From Pseudomonas sp. R76 (GTDB taxonomy: Bacteria > Pseudomonadota > Gammaproteobacteria > Pseudomonadales > Pseudomonadaceae), in assembly GCF_009834565.1 (NCBI RefSeq), contig NZ_CP019428.1:310001-374000 (forward strand): 64,000 nt of DNA. Reading direction: 5' to 3'. The translations under genes were made by a program, and so were the position numbers. The notes under the pieces were generated by a model, which searched no databases, was not told the DNA's origin, and was given only the letters and a program-made list of their open reading frames with translations. Shown piece after piece: positions 28,657 through 38,846 of this stretch (within the stretch, counting starts at the first letter, position 1; the number at the start of each line of letters is the position of its first letter).

Positions 28657-29652
28657 TCAATTGAACGCGGTGTCATAGGCAAACAACGCCGGCGCCCCGC
28701 CGGTATGCAGGAAAATGATCGGCCCGTCCTCAAACCGCTGACGCCCGAGGCCATCCAGCAAGCCGGCCATGGCTTTGCCCGTGTAGACCGGGTCCAGCAG
28801 CAGGCCTTCCTGGCTCGCCAATAGCTTGACCGCAGCGAGGGTGCCGGCGTTCGGTTCGCCGTAGCGCGGGCCGAAGTATTCGTCCCATAAGATCACGTTG
28901 AACGCCTCGGGAATGTCCACACCGAGCAACTCGGCGGTGCGTTCGGCCAGGCCCTGCACTTTCGGTCGTTGGGCTTCGTCGGTACGCGACACGGTAACGC
29001 CAATCACCGGCAAATTCGGCAGCACCTCACTCAACGCCAACGCGAGACCGCTGTGGGTGCCCGCGCTGCCTGAGGCCAAAACCACGGCAGCAAATTCGAT
29101 ACCGCTGTCTTCAATCTGCCCGGCCAGCTCCAGCCCGGCGCGCACGTAACCCAGCGCGCCCAGTGCATTCGAGCCGCCGATCGGCACCAGGTACGGTTTT
29201 TTGCCGTTGCTGCGCAGGCGGTCGGCGAGGGCGTTGAGTTGCGCGTCGACGTTGTCGAGGTTCTCGACCAATTCGACTTTGGCGTCGAACAGCTCCAGCA
29301 GCAGGCGGTTGCCGTTGCCCAGATAGTTAGGGTCTTCGGTGCCGGTGGGGTTTTCCAGCAGCGCCACACAGCCCAGGCCGAGCTTGGCGGCCAGCGCAGC
29401 GGTCTGGCGCACGTGGTTGGACTGGATGGCGCCGGCGGTGACCAGAGTGTCGGCGCCTTGGGCGATGGCATCGGCCGCCAGGTATTCGAGTTTGCGCAGC
29501 TTGTTGCCGCCCATGGCCAGCGGCGTGGTGTCATCGCGCTTGACGTAGATATCCCTGCCCAGCCAAGCCGACAGCCGCTCGAGTTTTTCCAGGGCAGTGG
29601 CGCCGCCCAGCAGTTCCAAGCGGTTAAAACGGTCGAGCTGTTGTTTGATCAT
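28657..29652 (-). CDS. dcyD: D-cysteine desulfhydrase
   Basis: 331-residue PLP enzyme of the ACC deaminase/D-cysteine desulfhydrase family. It converts D-cysteine to pyruvate, ammonia and H2S. The PLP lysine is Lys51 in [27 protein letters not shown] is the substrate/cofactor loop, and a glycine-rich [12 protein letters not shown] binds the phosphate. It probably uses D-cystine imported by the adjacent transporter as a sulfur source and for detoxification. It is divergent from epsC. Confidence 0.92.
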   Translation of the reverse strand: MIKQQLDRFNRLELLGGATALEKLERLSAWLGRDIYVKRDDTTPLAMGGNKLRKLEYLAADAIAQGADTLVTAGAIQSNHVRQTAALAAKLGLGCVALLENPTGTEDPNYLGNGNRLLLELFDAKVELVENLDNVDAQLNALADRLRSNGKKPYLVPIGGSNALGALGYVRAGLELAGQIEDSGIEFAAVVLASGSAGTHSGLALALSEVLPNLPVIGVTVSRTDEAQRPKVQGLAERTAELLGVDIPEAFNVILWDEYFGPRYGEPNAGTLAAVKLLASQEGLLLDPVYTGKAMAGLLDGLGRQRFEDGPIIFLHTGGAPALFAYDTAFN

Positions 29653-29818
29653 GGCGAGGCACGCTGGCTAAGTGATTGGGCGACTATAGGCAGGCACTTT
29701 TCATCGGGCAACCGCCAATCGCTTATTCCGTATGGTTCTGTACATCACACCATTGGTTCTTAAGGGCGGCCAGGGTGCATACCGTAAAGTGATGGCCATT
29801 ACGTCAGGAGTGAATACC

Positions 29819-30745
29819 GTGAGTGAGCGTTCCAGCCATTGGCAGTTGCAAACCATCGTCAGCCAACTGCGCAGCGCCCGAGACCAGTGGCGCACGCGCA
29901 ATGGCCGCTTGAGTGGCGAGCACGGCGGGCGTGAGTTGCCGTCGCGCGAGGCGGTGGCGCAGATTCTCGAGTCGCTGTGCGGCGCGTTGTTTCCGATGCG
30001 CCTGGGGCCGGTGGACTTGCGTGAGGAAAGTGAAGATTTTTACGTCGGCCACACCCTCGACGTCGCCCTGAATGCCCTGCTCGGCCAGGCGCGCCTGGAA
30101 CTGCGTTACGCTGCACGCCAAGGCGGCCAGGATGACCGTGAGGTCGACGCCCTGGCCATCCGCCTGATCCAGGATTTTGCCCTGGCCTTGCCTTCCCTGC
30201 GCAGCCTGCTGGACACCGATGTGCTGGCCGCCTACCACGGCGACCCCGCCGCGCGCAGTGTGGATGAGGTGTTGCTGTGCTATCCGGGGATTCTGGCGGT
30301 GATTCACCATCGCCTGGCGCACCACCTGTATCGCGCCGGGTTGCCATTGCTGGCGCGGATCAGCGCGGAGATTGCGCACTCGGCCACCGGCATCGACATT
30401 CACCCTGGCGCGCAGATCGGCCCGAGTTTCTTTATCGACCACGGCACGGGCGTGGTGATTGGCGAAACCGCGATCATTGGCGAACGGGTGCGTATCTATC
30501 AGGCGGTGACCTTGGGTGCCAAGCGCTTCCCGGCGGATGAAGATGGGCAGTTGCAGAAGGGCCATCCACGGCATCCGATTGTAGAAGACGATGTGGTGAT
30601 CTACGCCGGGGCGACGATTCTGGGGCGGATCACCATCGGCAAAGGTTCGACGATTGGCGGCAATGTGTGGCTGACCCGCAGCGTGCCGGCGGGGGCGAAT
30701 ATCACCCAGGCGAATCTGCAGCATGAGGATGGGGCGCAGAAGTAA
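29819..30745 (+). CDS. epsC: Serine O-acetyltransferase (EpsC/CysE family)
   Basis: 308 residues. The C-terminal left-handed beta-helix acetyltransferase domain has hexapeptide repeats from about residue 185, with HPGAQIGPSFFIDHGTGVVIGE and GAKRFPADEDG. It makes O-acetylserine, the precursor of cysteine and a signal molecule for CysB. The N-terminal helical region is longer than in CysE. I choose GTG 29819 behind CAGGAG (8 bases); ATG 29792 and an earlier ATG lack a ribosome binding site. Confidence 0.88.
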   Translation: MSERSSHWQLQTIVSQLRSARDQWRTRNGRLSGEHGGRELPSREAVAQILESLCGALFPMRLGPVDLREESEDFYVGHTLDVALNALLGQARLELRYAARQGGQDDREVDALAIRLIQDFALALPSLRSLLDTDVLAAYHGDPAARSVDEVLLCYPGILAVIHHRLAHHLYRAGLPLLARISAEIAHSATGIDIHPGAQIGPSFFIDHGTGVVIGETAIIGERVRIYQAVTLGAKRFPADEDGQLQKGHPRHPIVEDDVVIYAGATILGRITIGKGSTIGGNVWLTRSVPAGANITQANLQHEDGAQK

Positions 30746-30774
30746 AAACGCTCCTGAAGATCACACAAATCCCC

Positions 30775-30863
30775 TGTGGGAGCGGGCTTGCTCGCGAAAG
30801 CGGAGTGTCAGTCGCTGAACATGTTTCTGACAAACCGCATTCGCGAGCAAGCCCGCTCCCACA
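30775..30863. repeat. REP doublet (GCGGGCTTGCTCGCGA type)
   Basis: Inverted arms separated by a loop of about 40 bases. It lies just after epsC, possibly acting as a 3' stabilising element. The remaining gene-free sequence up to betT holds the BetI-like site. Confidence 0.9.
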
Positions 30864-30998
30864 TTTTTAAGCGCATTCCAAATTCACACCGCAATCGCTG
30901 AACGATTTGCCATCCCCACCCGTCATACCATTCCTTGAGCTAGTGTAGGAATTGTCTACCACTCAGCCCTGCGATTAGTCCCAGACCGCCTATCCATG

Positions 30999-31026
30999 TT
31001 TAACTTGAATGTTCGTTCAAGTTAAA
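30999..31026. promoter_or_regulatory. BetI-like operator upstream of betT
   Basis: Perfect inverted repeat with 11-base arms (TTTAACTTGAA / TTCAAGTTAAA) around TGTTCG, centred 106 bases before betT. The core TTGAATGTTCGTTCAA closely matches the known BetI consensus (TTGAA-N6-TTCAA type). The TetR-family repressor BetI would release it when choline is present. The betI gene is not in this window. Confidence 0.8.
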
Positions 31027-31118
31027 CCGGTGGTTCGCTGCCCGCTCACAACAGGAGGCTTACCTTTGCTGAGTCCGTTATTTACAGCCACATCCCACAC
31101 CTTCGGGGTGCATCGTTC

Positions 31119-33119
31119 ATGAGTGCATCGTCCACCCCATCCAGCGGCTTGGTGCGCATGAATGCGCCCGTTTTCTACTTTGCCGCCAGCTTCATCCTGC
31201 TCTTTGGCATCACTGTCATCGCGATCCCGCAACAGGCCGGTGCCTGGCTGTTGGCCGCGCAAAACTGGGCGGCCAATACGGTCGGCTGGTACTACATGCT
31301 CGCGATGACGCTGTACCTGGTCTTCGTGGTGGTCACCGCGCTATCGGGCTACGGCAAGATAAAACTCGGTGCCGACCACGACGAGCCCGAGTTCAGTTAC
31401 CTGTCCTGGGCCGGCATGTTGTTCGCCGCCGGGATCAGCATCACGCTGTTCTTCTTCTGCGTGTCCGAGCCGCTGACGCACCTGGTGCAACCGCCCCAGG
31501 GCGCGCCGATGAACGCCGATGCCGCGCGCCAGGCCATGCAGATCCTGTTTCTGCACTGGGGCCTGCACGGCTGGGGCGTGTTTGCCTTTGTCGGCATGGC
31601 CCTGGCGTATTTCGCCTACCGGCATAACCTGCCGCTGGCGTTGCGCTCGGCGCTGTACCCGCTGATCGGCAAACGCATCAACGGCCCCATCGGCTACGCA
31701 GTGGATGGCTTCGGCATCATCGCCACGGTGTTTGGCCTGGGCGCCGACATGGGCTTTGGCGTGTTGCACCTCAACTCCGGGTTGGATTACCTGTTTGGCA
31801 TTGCCCACACCCAGTGGATCCAGGTTGGCCTGATCACGCTGATGATGGGCGCCGCGATCCTCGTCGCCGTCGCCGGCGTCGACAAGGGCGTGCGGGTGAT
31901 GTCCGACATCAACATGCTGCTGGCCTGCGCGCTGCTGCTGTTTGTGTTGTTCGCAGGTCCCACCCAGCATTTGCTCAACACTCTGATCCAGAACATCGGT
32001 GATTACCTGGGCGCCTTGCCGACCAAGAGCTTCGATGTGTACGCCTACGACAAACCCAGCGACTGGCTGGGCGGTTGGACAGTGTTCTATTGGGCCTGGT
32101 GGATCGCATGGTCGCCCTTTGTAGGTCTGTTTATCGCGCGGATTTCCCGTGGCCGTACTATCCGCGAATTCGTGTTTGGCGTGCTGCTGATCCCACTGGG
32201 TTTCACCCTGGCGTGGATGTCGATCTTCGGCAACAGCGCTATCGACCAAGTGCTCAACCACGGTTTGACCGCCCTCGGCCAGTCGGCCATCGACGACCCG
32301 TCGATGAGTCTTTACCTGCTGCTGGAAACCTACCCGTGGAGCAAGACCGTCATCGCGGTCACGGTGTTTATCAGCTTCGTGTTCTTCGTCACCTCGGCGG
32401 ATTCCGGCACCGTGGTGCTGTCGACCTTGTCGTCCAAAGGCGGCAATGCCGATGAAGATGGGCCGAAGTGGCTGCGGGTGTTCTGGGGCGCGATGACCGC
32501 GCTGGTCACCAGTGCGTTGCTGTTTGCCGGCAGTATCGACTCGCTGAAATCCGCGGTGGTGCTGACGTCGTTGCCGTTTTCGCTGATTTTGCTGCTGATG
32601 ATGTGGGGGCTGCACAAAGCCTTCTACCTCGAGTCGCAAAAGCAGATCGCGCAGTTGCATTCGCTGGCGCCGGTGTCGGGCTCACGCAAGGGCACGGGCG
32701 GTTGGCGCCAGCGCTTGAGCCAGGCGGTGCATTTCCCGTCGCGCGATGAGGTGTACCGGTTCCTTGAGACCACGGTGCGCCCGGCCATCGAAGAAGTGAC
32801 GGCGGTGTTTGTCGAAAAAGGCCTCAGCGTCGTCACCCAGCCTGACCCGTCCAACGACAGCGTCAGCCTGGAAATCGGCCACGGTGAAGAGCATCCGTTC
32901 GTTTACCAAGTGCAGATGCGCGGCTACTTCACGCCGTCCTTTGCGCGCGGTGGCATGGGCTCCAAACAGCTCAACAACCGCCGCTACTATCGGGCGGAAG
33001 TGCATTTGAGCGAGGGCAGCCAGGACTACGACCTGGTGGGCTACACCAAGGAGCAGATCATCAACGACATCCTTGACCAGTACGAGCGGCACCTGCAGTT
33101 CCTGCATTTGGTGCGCTAG
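31119..33119 (+). CDS. betT: BCCT-family choline/betaine transporter BetT
   Basis: 666 residues. Twelve membrane helices (about 15-510) carry the BCCT hallmark WTVFYWAWWIAWSPFVGLFIARISRGR. A hydrophilic C-terminal tail of about 150 residues follows, as in the osmosensing and choline-importing BetT proteins of Pseudomonas. It imports choline for conversion to glycine betaine. ATG 31119 has a weak ribosome binding site; ATG 31158 is a possible alternative. The BetI-like operator upstream supports the choline assignment. Confidence 0.92.
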   Translation: MSASSTPSSGLVRMNAPVFYFAASFILLFGITVIAIPQQAGAWLLAAQNWAANTVGWYYMLAMTLYLVFVVVTALSGYGKIKLGADHDEPEFSYLSWAGMLFAAGISITLFFFCVSEPLTHLVQPPQGAPMNADAARQAMQILFLHWGLHGWGVFAFVGMALAYFAYRHNLPLALRSALYPLIGKRINGPIGYAVDGFGIIATVFGLGADMGFGVLHLNSGLDYLFGIAHTQWIQVGLITLMMGAAILVAVAGVDKGVRVMSDINMLLACALLLFVLFAGPTQHLLNTLIQNIGDYLGALPTKSFDVYAYDKPSDWLGGWTVFYWAWWIAWSPFVGLFIARISRGRTIREFVFGVLLIPLGFTLAWMSIFGNSAIDQVLNHGLTALGQSAIDDPSMSLYLLLETYPWSKTVIAVTVFISFVFFVTSADSGTVVLSTLSSKGGNADEDGPKWLRVFWGAMTALVTSALLFAGSIDSLKSAVVLTSLPFSLILLLMMWGLHKAFYLESQKQIAQLHSLAPVSGSRKGTGGWRQRLSQAVHFPSRDEVYRFLETTVRPAIEEVTAVFVEKGLSVVTQPDPSNDSVSLEIGHGEEHPFVYQVQMRGYFTPSFARGGMGSKQLNNRRYYRAEVHLSEGSQDYDLVGYTKEQIINDILDQYERHLQFLHLVR

Positions 33120-33126
33120 TCCGCTC

Positions 33127-33600
33127 TTAAATGATCGTTCCCACGCTCCGCGTGGGAATGCCGCCCGAGGCGCTCCGCGCCCCTCTGTTGGCGCAAGGTT
33201 CAAGCCCTGCGCGCGGGTGACGCGGAGCGTCACGGGATGCGTTCCCACGCAGAGCATGGGAACGATCATGCTCGGTGTTTGAGAGACACCGAGTTGACTG
33301 CATCGCGGGCAAGCCCGCTCCCACAAAAAAGCTCGCAAAGCCCCGTTCTACGGGGCTTTTTTAAATGATCGTTCCCACGCTCCGCGTGGGAATGCCGCCC
33401 GAGGCGCTCCGCGCCCCTCTGTTGGCGCAAGGTTCAAGCCCTGCGCGCGGGTGACGCGGAGCGTCACGGGATGCGTTCCCACGCAGAGCGTGGGAACGAT
33501 CATGCTCGGTGTTTGAGAGACACCGAGTTGACTGCATCGCGGGCAAGCCCGCTCCCACAAAAAAGCTCGTAAAGCCCCGTTCTACCGGGCTTTTTTTAAA
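33127..33600. repeat. Tandem duplication of a 234-base intergenic block
   Basis: Positions 33127-33360 and 33361-33600 are two near-identical head-to-tail copies. I count four differences (for example agagcAtggg/agagcGtggg and gctcgCaaag/gctcgTaaag). Each copy contains the GTTCCCACGC palindromic repeat, a GACGCGGAGCGTCAC hairpin, a single REP arm (GGGCAAGCCCGCTCCCACA) and a terminator. This is the bulk of the 595-base gap between betT and oprD. I see no gene here. Confidence 0.93.
33337..33366 (+). terminator. Terminator of betT (first copy)
   Basis: AAAGCCCCG-TTCTA-CGGGGCTTT followed by T residues. The duplicated second copy (33571-33597) has a C-C mismatch in the stem (CCGGGCTTT) but a longer T run. 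Confidence 0.85.
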
Positions 33601-33714
33601 TTTAATTTCATTCGTCGAAACCCTGGTTTGACTCCGAACTGTCATCTGGCCACTGCGTAATTGTGTGAAGCGTTTGACGCTTTCATTTCAGAACAGTGAC
33701 GGAGACCGGTAACA

Positions 33715-35064
33715 ATGAAGACGTTAATAAGCCCCATGGTGGGTGCCGCTATGGCGAGCTTTATGCTGTCCGCCCACGCCGATTTTATCGACGACAGCCA
33801 CGCCGATGTGACCCTGCTCAATCGCTACCTCAATCAGCAGGGGCGTGATGTGGTCAACAGCAATGCCAAGGCCCACAGCGTGCGTGATTGGGGCCAGGGT
33901 TTCGAGTTCAACTTCAAGTCCGGCTTCACCGATGGGCCGGTCGGTTTCGGCCTCGATCTGCAGGCGTTCTACGGCTTGAAACTCGACTCCGGTGGCGATC
34001 TTAACGACAAGGATCACCAGGGCCGCTACCCCGGCAGCATGTTCCCGCTGGACAACGGCAAATCCGCCGACCAGTTCGGGGTACTCAGCCCCACATTCAA
34101 GATGCGTTTCGCCAAGGATGAATTGCGTGTTGGCACGCTGTACGGCAACAACCCGGTGCTGGCCAACACCGACGGCCGCCTGTACCAGCAGACCAATACC
34201 GGTGTGCAACTGGTGTCCAAGGACCTTACCGACTTCACCTTCACCGGCGGCGATATCTTCAAGACCAAGATCCGCAACGAAACCGGCGACCAGGGCATGA
34301 TCACCGCCGGCGGCACCAAAGAGAGCGATCGCTTCCTGTTCGGCGGTGCGGACTACACCGGCATCCAGAACACCACCGTGAGCCTGTGGTATTCCAACCT
34401 TGAGGATTACTACCAGCAGTTTTTCCTCGGCGCCAAGCGTCATGACGCGGTGGCCGTGGGTGCATTCGACACTGATGTGCGCGTGTTCCGCAGCCTGGGT
34501 GTCGGCGCCAACGCCGATGGCGACAAGGACTTTGCCGGCGCCGGCCTCTACGGTGACGGCACCAGCAAAGGCCGCATCAACCAGACCACCGCCAGCTTGC
34601 TTGAGAGTTACAGCCTGGACGGTCACACCGTGGGCCTCGGTATCCAGAAAAACAGCGGCGACAGCGACTTCCCGTACCTGGATTCCGGCCTGAACAGCGG
34701 CGACGCGCGCCAGGGCCCAGGCTCGGGCGCCGACACCCCGGCGCTGACCAATATGCAGTTGAACAAATTTCAGCACGCCGGCGAACGCACCTGGCTGGCG
34801 CAGTACAAATATGATTTCGGCAAGCTCGGCCTCACCGGCCTGACGTTCTCTGCGGCCTACGCACACGGCGATGACATCCGCACGGCGCAAGGCACCACCA
34901 GCGAATGGGAACGCAACATTGCCGTGGCCTACCAAGTACCCACCGGCACCCTCAAAGGCCTGGGCGTAACCTGGAAAAATGCCCATGCCAGCCCGGATAT
35001 TACCGGCGCCACCGTGCAGGATGAAAACCGCTTCTATGTGAGCTACGTCGTTCCACTTTGGTAG
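33715..35064 (+). CDS. OprD-family outer-membrane porin
   Basis: 449 residues with a signal peptide (1-22, ending LSAHA) and an 18-strand beta-barrel typical of OprD. Landmarks are FIDDSHADVTLLNRYL, VRDWGQGFEFNFKSGFTDG, GLKLDSGG and the C-terminal FYVSYVVPLW with a terminal aromatic residue. It transports small molecules such as amino acids or organic acids. The substrate cannot be assigned. It lies between betT and an aldo/keto reductase, without obvious functional linkage. Confidence 0.92.
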   Translation: MKTLISPMVGAAMASFMLSAHADFIDDSHADVTLLNRYLNQQGRDVVNSNAKAHSVRDWGQGFEFNFKSGFTDGPVGFGLDLQAFYGLKLDSGGDLNDKDHQGRYPGSMFPLDNGKSADQFGVLSPTFKMRFAKDELRVGTLYGNNPVLANTDGRLYQQTNTGVQLVSKDLTDFTFTGGDIFKTKIRNETGDQGMITAGGTKESDRFLFGGADYTGIQNTTVSLWYSNLEDYYQQFFLGAKRHDAVAVGAFDTDVRVFRSLGVGANADGDKDFAGAGLYGDGTSKGRINQTTASLLESYSLDGHTVGLGIQKNSGDSDFPYLDSGLNSGDARQGPGSGADTPALTNMQLNKFQHAGERTWLAQYKYDFGKLGLTGLTFSAAYAHGDDIRTAQGTTSEWERNIAVAYQVPTGTLKGLGVTWKNAHASPDITGATVQDENRFYVSYVVPLW

Positions 35065-35113
35065 GGAATTGCTGTAAAAGAGAAGGGCATAGTTAAGCGA
35101 TTCAGCTGGTTAA

Positions 35114-35145
35114 AAGGCCTGGGAATAACCTTATTCCCAGGCCTT
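35114..35145. terminator. Perfect 15-bp palindromic hairpin after the porin
   Basis: AAGGCCTGGGAATAA / TTATTCCCAGGCCTT with a two-base loop (CC), 49 bases after the porin stop. Only a weak T tract follows. It would form on either strand, and it lies just ahead of the aldo/keto reductase start (28 bases). Confidence 0.7.
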
Positions 35146-35172
35146 ATTTGCCCTAAGCCCAGAGAGGATTCG

Positions 35173-36210
35173 ATGACGTACATTGCTGCCGAAAACCGCT
35201 ATGAATCTATCCCTTATCGCCGCGTAGGCCGCAGTGGATTGGTGCTGCCTGCACTGTCCCTGGGGCTGTGGCACAACTTTGGCGACAGCACCCCGATCGA
35301 CACCCAGCGCGCCTTGCTGCGTACCGCGTTCGACCTGGGGATCAACCACTTCGACCTGGCCAACAACTACGGCCCGCCCTACGGCAGCGCCGAGATCAAC
35401 TTCGGCCGTTTGCTGCGCGAAGACTTCAAGCACTATCGCGATGAATTGATCATCTCCAGCAAAGCCGGCTGGGACATGTGGCCCGGCCCTTACGGCCAGG
35501 GCGGCGGTTCGCGCAAATACGTATTGGCGAGCCTGGACCAGAGCCTGCAACGCCTGGGCGTCGACTATGTGGATATTTTCTATTCCCACCGTTTCGACGC
35601 CGACACCCCGCTGGAAGAAACCGCCAGCGCCCTCGCCACGGCCGTGCAACAGGGCAAGGCGTTGTACATCGGTATCTCGTCGTATTCCGGCGTGAAAACC
35701 CGTGAGATGGCGGCGCTGCTTCAAGAATGGAAAGTGCCGCTGCTGATCCACCAACCGGCTTACAACCTGCTCAACCGCTGGGTGGAAAAAGACCTGCTGG
35801 ACACCACCGAAGAACTCGGTGCCGGGGTGATTGCGTTCACGCCGCTGGCCCAGGGTTTGCTGACCGACAAGTACCTCAACGGCGTACCGGCTGATGCGCG
35901 GGTTAATCGTCCAGGGGGTGGTTCGCTGCAAGCCAAGCACCTGTCCGACGCCAACATCGCCCACGTGCGCGCGCTGAATGAAATCGCCAAGCGTCGCGGC
36001 CAGAGCCTGGCGCAACTGGCGTTGGCCTGGACCCTGCGTGACCCTCGGGTGACCAGTGCACTGATCGGCGCGAGCCGGCCGGAGCAAATCATCGAGAACG
36101 TCGGCGCGTTGAAGAACCTGAGCTTCAGTGCCGAAGAGCTGGCGGAGATTGACCGGTTTGCGCAGGAAGGTGGGATTAACTTGTGGGAAAAGCCATCCAC
36201 CGCTGAGTAA
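35173..36210 (+). CDS. Aldo/keto reductase, L-glyceraldehyde 3-phosphate reductase type
   Basis: 345-residue NADPH-dependent aldo/keto reductase of the YghZ/Gpr type. The catalytic tetrad is visible as Asp61, Tyr66 (FDLANNYGPPYG), Lys97 (SSKAGW) and His139 (YSHRFD). The GWDMWPGPYGxGGSRKY segment is typical of YghZ. A likely physiological role is detoxifying methylglyoxal or L-glyceraldehyde 3-phosphate. AGAGAGG precedes ATG 35173. Confidence 0.9.
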   Translation: MTYIAAENRYESIPYRRVGRSGLVLPALSLGLWHNFGDSTPIDTQRALLRTAFDLGINHFDLANNYGPPYGSAEINFGRLLREDFKHYRDELIISSKAGWDMWPGPYGQGGGSRKYVLASLDQSLQRLGVDYVDIFYSHRFDADTPLEETASALATAVQQGKALYIGISSYSGVKTREMAALLQEWKVPLLIHQPAYNLLNRWVEKDLLDTTEELGAGVIAFTPLAQGLLTDKYLNGVPADARVNRPGGGSLQAKHLSDANIAHVRALNEIAKRRGQSLAQLALAWTLRDPRVTSALIGASRPEQIIENVGALKNLSFSAEELAEIDRFAQEGGINLWEKPSTAE

Positions 36211-36217
36211 CCCACCC

Positions 36218-36248
36218 GATCGTTCCCACGCAGAGCGTGGGAACGATC
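36218..36248. repeat. Perfect palindrome GATCGTTCCCACGC-AGA-GCGTGGGAACGATC
   Basis: Minimal member of the second repeat family: 14-base arms with a three-base loop, 8 bases after the stop of the aldo/keto reductase gene. It may double as a transcript-end hairpin, although no T run follows. Confidence 0.85.
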
Positions 36249-36259
36249 TGCTCGAACAC

Positions 36260-36350
36260 TGTGGGAGCCGGGCTTGCCCGCGATGGCGGTGGGTCAGTTG
36301 GTGAAGTAGTGGCTGGTTTACCGCTATCGCAGGCAAGCCAGCTCCCACAT
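36260..36350. repeat. REP doublet with two different arm subtypes
   Basis: The left arm reads GAGCCGGGCTTGCCCGCGATGG (with an extra C) and the right arm ATCGCAGGCAAGCCAGCTCCC. The two arms are therefore not complementary over the whole length. Confidence 0.85.
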
Positions 36351-36367
36351 TTGGTAGTGGCCTGGCC

Positions 36368-37204
36368 CTAAAAAGGCACGTCGCCCAGGATCGTGGCGCG
36401 ATGCATCACGCGGCGTTGCGGTCGGTAGTCATCCACCGCGTAATGCTGCGTCACGCGGTTATCCCAGAACGCTACGTCATGCTCCTGCCAGCGCCAGCGG
36501 ATGGTGAATTCCGGCCGAGTCGCGTGAGCAAACAACAGCTTGAGGATGGCTTCGCTTTCGGCCGGTTCCAGCTCATTGATTTTCGTCGTAAACCCATCAC
36601 TGACAAACAGCGATTTGCGCCCGCTCACCGGATGCGTACGCACCACCGGGTGCGACAGCGGCGGGTTTTTCTTGCGGGTTTCTTCCCAGCGCGCCAAGTC
36701 TTCGGCAGTGTTGCCAAAGCGCTCCAGCGGGAAGGATTTGGTGAAATCGTGAGTCGCCGTCAAGCCATCAAGCAAGCGCTTGAATGGCTCTGACAGCGCT
36801 TCATACGCCGCAATGCCGCTGGCCCACAACGTGTCGCCACCAAACGCCGGCAGCAGCTTGGCGCTGAGCACCGCGCCGAGGGCGGGAGTGGGCAGGAAGG
36901 TCACGTCGGTGTGCCATACCGCGTTGTCGCGCACGTCGGTCACGGCGGTGTCGAGGATCAGCACTTCAGGCTGTTCCGGCACATTGGGGTAAATCGGGTG
37001 AATGTGCAGGTCACCAAAGTTCGCCGCGAACCGCGCCTGTTGCTGCGGGGTGATGGCTTGGCCTCTGAAGAACAGCACCGAGTGCTCGAGCAGCGCGTGC
37101 TCGATGGCGTCACGTTCTTCGGGGTTCAGCGGCCGGGTGATATCGACACCGCTGATCAGGGCGCCCAGGGCGGTGCTTATCGGGGTAACGGTCAGGCTGC
37201 TCAT
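36368..37204 (-). CDS. tauD: Taurine dioxygenase
   Basis: 278-residue Fe(II)/2-oxoglutarate dioxygenase that releases sulfite from taurine. The iron ligands His98 and Asp100 (WHTDVTF) and a distal His in [12 protein letters not shown] are present, and the 2-oxoglutarate-binding Arg lies in RRVMHRATI. Start ATG 37204 is chosen ([24 protein letters not shown] upstream). It is the last gene of tauABCD, 11 bases after tauC. Confidence 0.92.
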   Translation of the reverse strand: MSSLTVTPISTALGALISGVDITRPLNPEERDAIEHALLEHSVLFFRGQAITPQQQARFAANFGDLHIHPIYPNVPEQPEVLILDTAVTDVRDNAVWHTDVTFLPTPALGAVLSAKLLPAFGGDTLWASGIAAYEALSEPFKRLLDGLTATHDFTKSFPLERFGNTAEDLARWEETRKKNPPLSHPVVRTHPVSGRKSLFVSDGFTTKINELEPAESEAILKLLFAHATRPEFTIRWRWQEHDVAFWDNRVTQHYAVDDYRPQRRVMHRATILGDVPF

Positions 37205-37215
37205 GCTGTTCTCAC

Positions 37216-38052
37216 TCAGTGTGCCTGGCCATGCCAAGGCACCAATTTACGCTGCAGGGCGCGCAGGCCCATTTCCATGGCGAAGGCGATCAGGGCGATC
37301 ACCAAAATCCCCAGCACTACAACGTCGGTGACGAGGAACTGCGCCGCCGACTGCACCATGAAACCCAAGCCGCTGGTGGCCGCGATCAACTCGGCCGCTA
37401 CCAATGTCGACCAGCCCACACCGAGGCCGATGCGCACGCCGGTCAGAATGTCGGGCAGGGCGCTCGGCAGGATTACATGGCGAATCAGCTGGGCACGGGT
37501 GGCACCCAACGACTGCGCAGCGCGCAATTTGGCCGGGTCGACGGTGCGCACGCCGGTCGCGGTGGCGATGGCAATGGGCGCGAAGATCGCCAGGTAAATC
37601 AGCAGTACCTTGGACAGCTCGCCGATGCCGCACCAGATCACGATCAGCGGCAGATAGGCCAGCGGCGGAATCGGCCGATAGAACTCAATCAGCGGGTCGA
37701 GAATGCCGCGTGCGATACGGTTTGCGCCAATGGCAATGCCCACCGGCACGGCCGTCAGCACCGCAAAGCCGAGACCCAGACCAATGCGCTGCAGGCTTGC
37801 GCCCAAGTGCTGCCACAAGGTGGAATCCATGTAGCCCGTGGTCGCCAGCAGCCAGCCTTTTTGCAGCACGGCGGACGGTGGCGGCAGGAATAGCGGTTCG
37901 ATCAAGCCCGTGGCGGTCACCGCCCACCAGATCGCCAGCAAGGCGACCAAGGTAAGTACGCTGATCCAGCGTGTGCTCAGGCTGCGACGCACCGGAATCA
38001 CGGGGTGGGCCACCGGCTTGGCGGCGGTGACGGGGAGTTCGTAACTGCTCAT
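37216..38052 (-). CDS. tauC: Taurine ABC transporter permease
   Basis: 278-residue inner-membrane permease of the SsuC/TauC/NrtB family with six helices. The EAA loop contains [22 protein letters not shown]. It overlaps tauB by 4 bases. It imports taurine or other alkanesulfonates with TauA and TauB. Confidence 0.92.
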   Translation of the reverse strand: MSSYELPVTAAKPVAHPVIPVRRSLSTRWISVLTLVALLAIWWAVTATGLIEPLFLPPPSAVLQKGWLLATTGYMDSTLWQHLGASLQRIGLGLGFAVLTAVPVGIAIGANRIARGILDPLIEFYRPIPPLAYLPLIVIWCGIGELSKVLLIYLAIFAPIAIATATGVRTVDPAKLRAAQSLGATRAQLIRHVILPSALPDILTGVRIGLGVGWSTLVAAELIAATSGLGFMVQSAAQFLVTDVVVLGILVIALIAFAMEMGLRALQRKLVPWHGQAH

Positions 38053-38828
38053 GCGGACACCTGCCGTTGCGAGAACACTTTGCCCAGCACGTGTTCACGG
38101 GTTTCGATAAAGCGCGGGTCGGACTTGATCGCCCGCGCCGACTCACCGGCGGCGTAGCGCTGGCCGAAGTCCAGGTGCAGACGCTCGACGATTTGGCCCG
38201 GGTTGGGCGCCAGCAGGATCAAATCGGTGGCGAGGAACACCGCCTCTTCAATGTCGTGGGTAATCAGGAACACCGGCTTGGCTGTGCGCCGCCAGACTTG
38301 CAGCAGCAGCTCCTGCATTTGTTCGCGGGTGAAGGCATCGAGGGCGCCGAAGGGCTCGTCCATCAGCAAGACGCGCGGGTCGGCTGCCAGGGCGCGGGCC
38401 AGGCCCACACGTTGTTTCTGACCACCGGACAGTTGCCAGATGCGGCGGTTGTCAAATCCCGCCAGGTCGACCAGGGCGAGCATTTCCTTGGCGCGCACTT
38501 CGCGTTGCGCCTTGGGTACGCCAGCCAGCTCGAGGCCGAAACCGACGTTGGCGAGCACGTCCTGCCAGGGCAGCAGGGCGTCGTCCTGGAACACCACGCC
38601 ACGCTCGGCACTCGGGCCTTTGACCGGCACGCCATCAAGGGTGATGCGCCCGGCAGAAGGCTCGACGAAACCGGCAATCAGGTTCAACAGCGAGGTCTTG
38701 CCACTGCCGGACGGGCCGAGGGCCACCAGCAATTGCTGGGGCCCAAGGTCGAGTGAAATGTCAGACAGTACCGGTTCTGTGGCGCCTGGGTACTGTGCGC
38801 TGATGCGCTCCAGTTGTAGCAAGGCCAT
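38049..38828 (-). CDS. tauB: Taurine ABC transporter ATPase
   Basis: 259 residues. Walker A is GPSGSGKT (38-45), the signature is LSGGQKQR and Walker B is [17 protein letters not shown], which is typical of the nitrate/sulfonate/taurine ATPase subfamily. It lies 18 bases after tauA and overlaps tauC by 4 bases. Confidence 0.93.
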   Translation of the reverse strand: MALLQLERISAQYPGATEPVLSDISLDLGPQQLLVALGPSGSGKTSLLNLIAGFVEPSAGRITLDGVPVKGPSAERGVVFQDDALLPWQDVLANVGFGLELAGVPKAQREVRAKEMLALVDLAGFDNRRIWQLSGGQKQRVGLARALAADPRVLLMDEPFGALDAFTREQMQELLLQVWRRTAKPVFLITHDIEEAVFLATDLILLAPNPGQIVERLHLDFGQRYAAGESARAIKSDPRFIETREHVLGKVFSQRQVSA

Positions 38829-38846
38829 CGCAATGAACTCCTTAAA

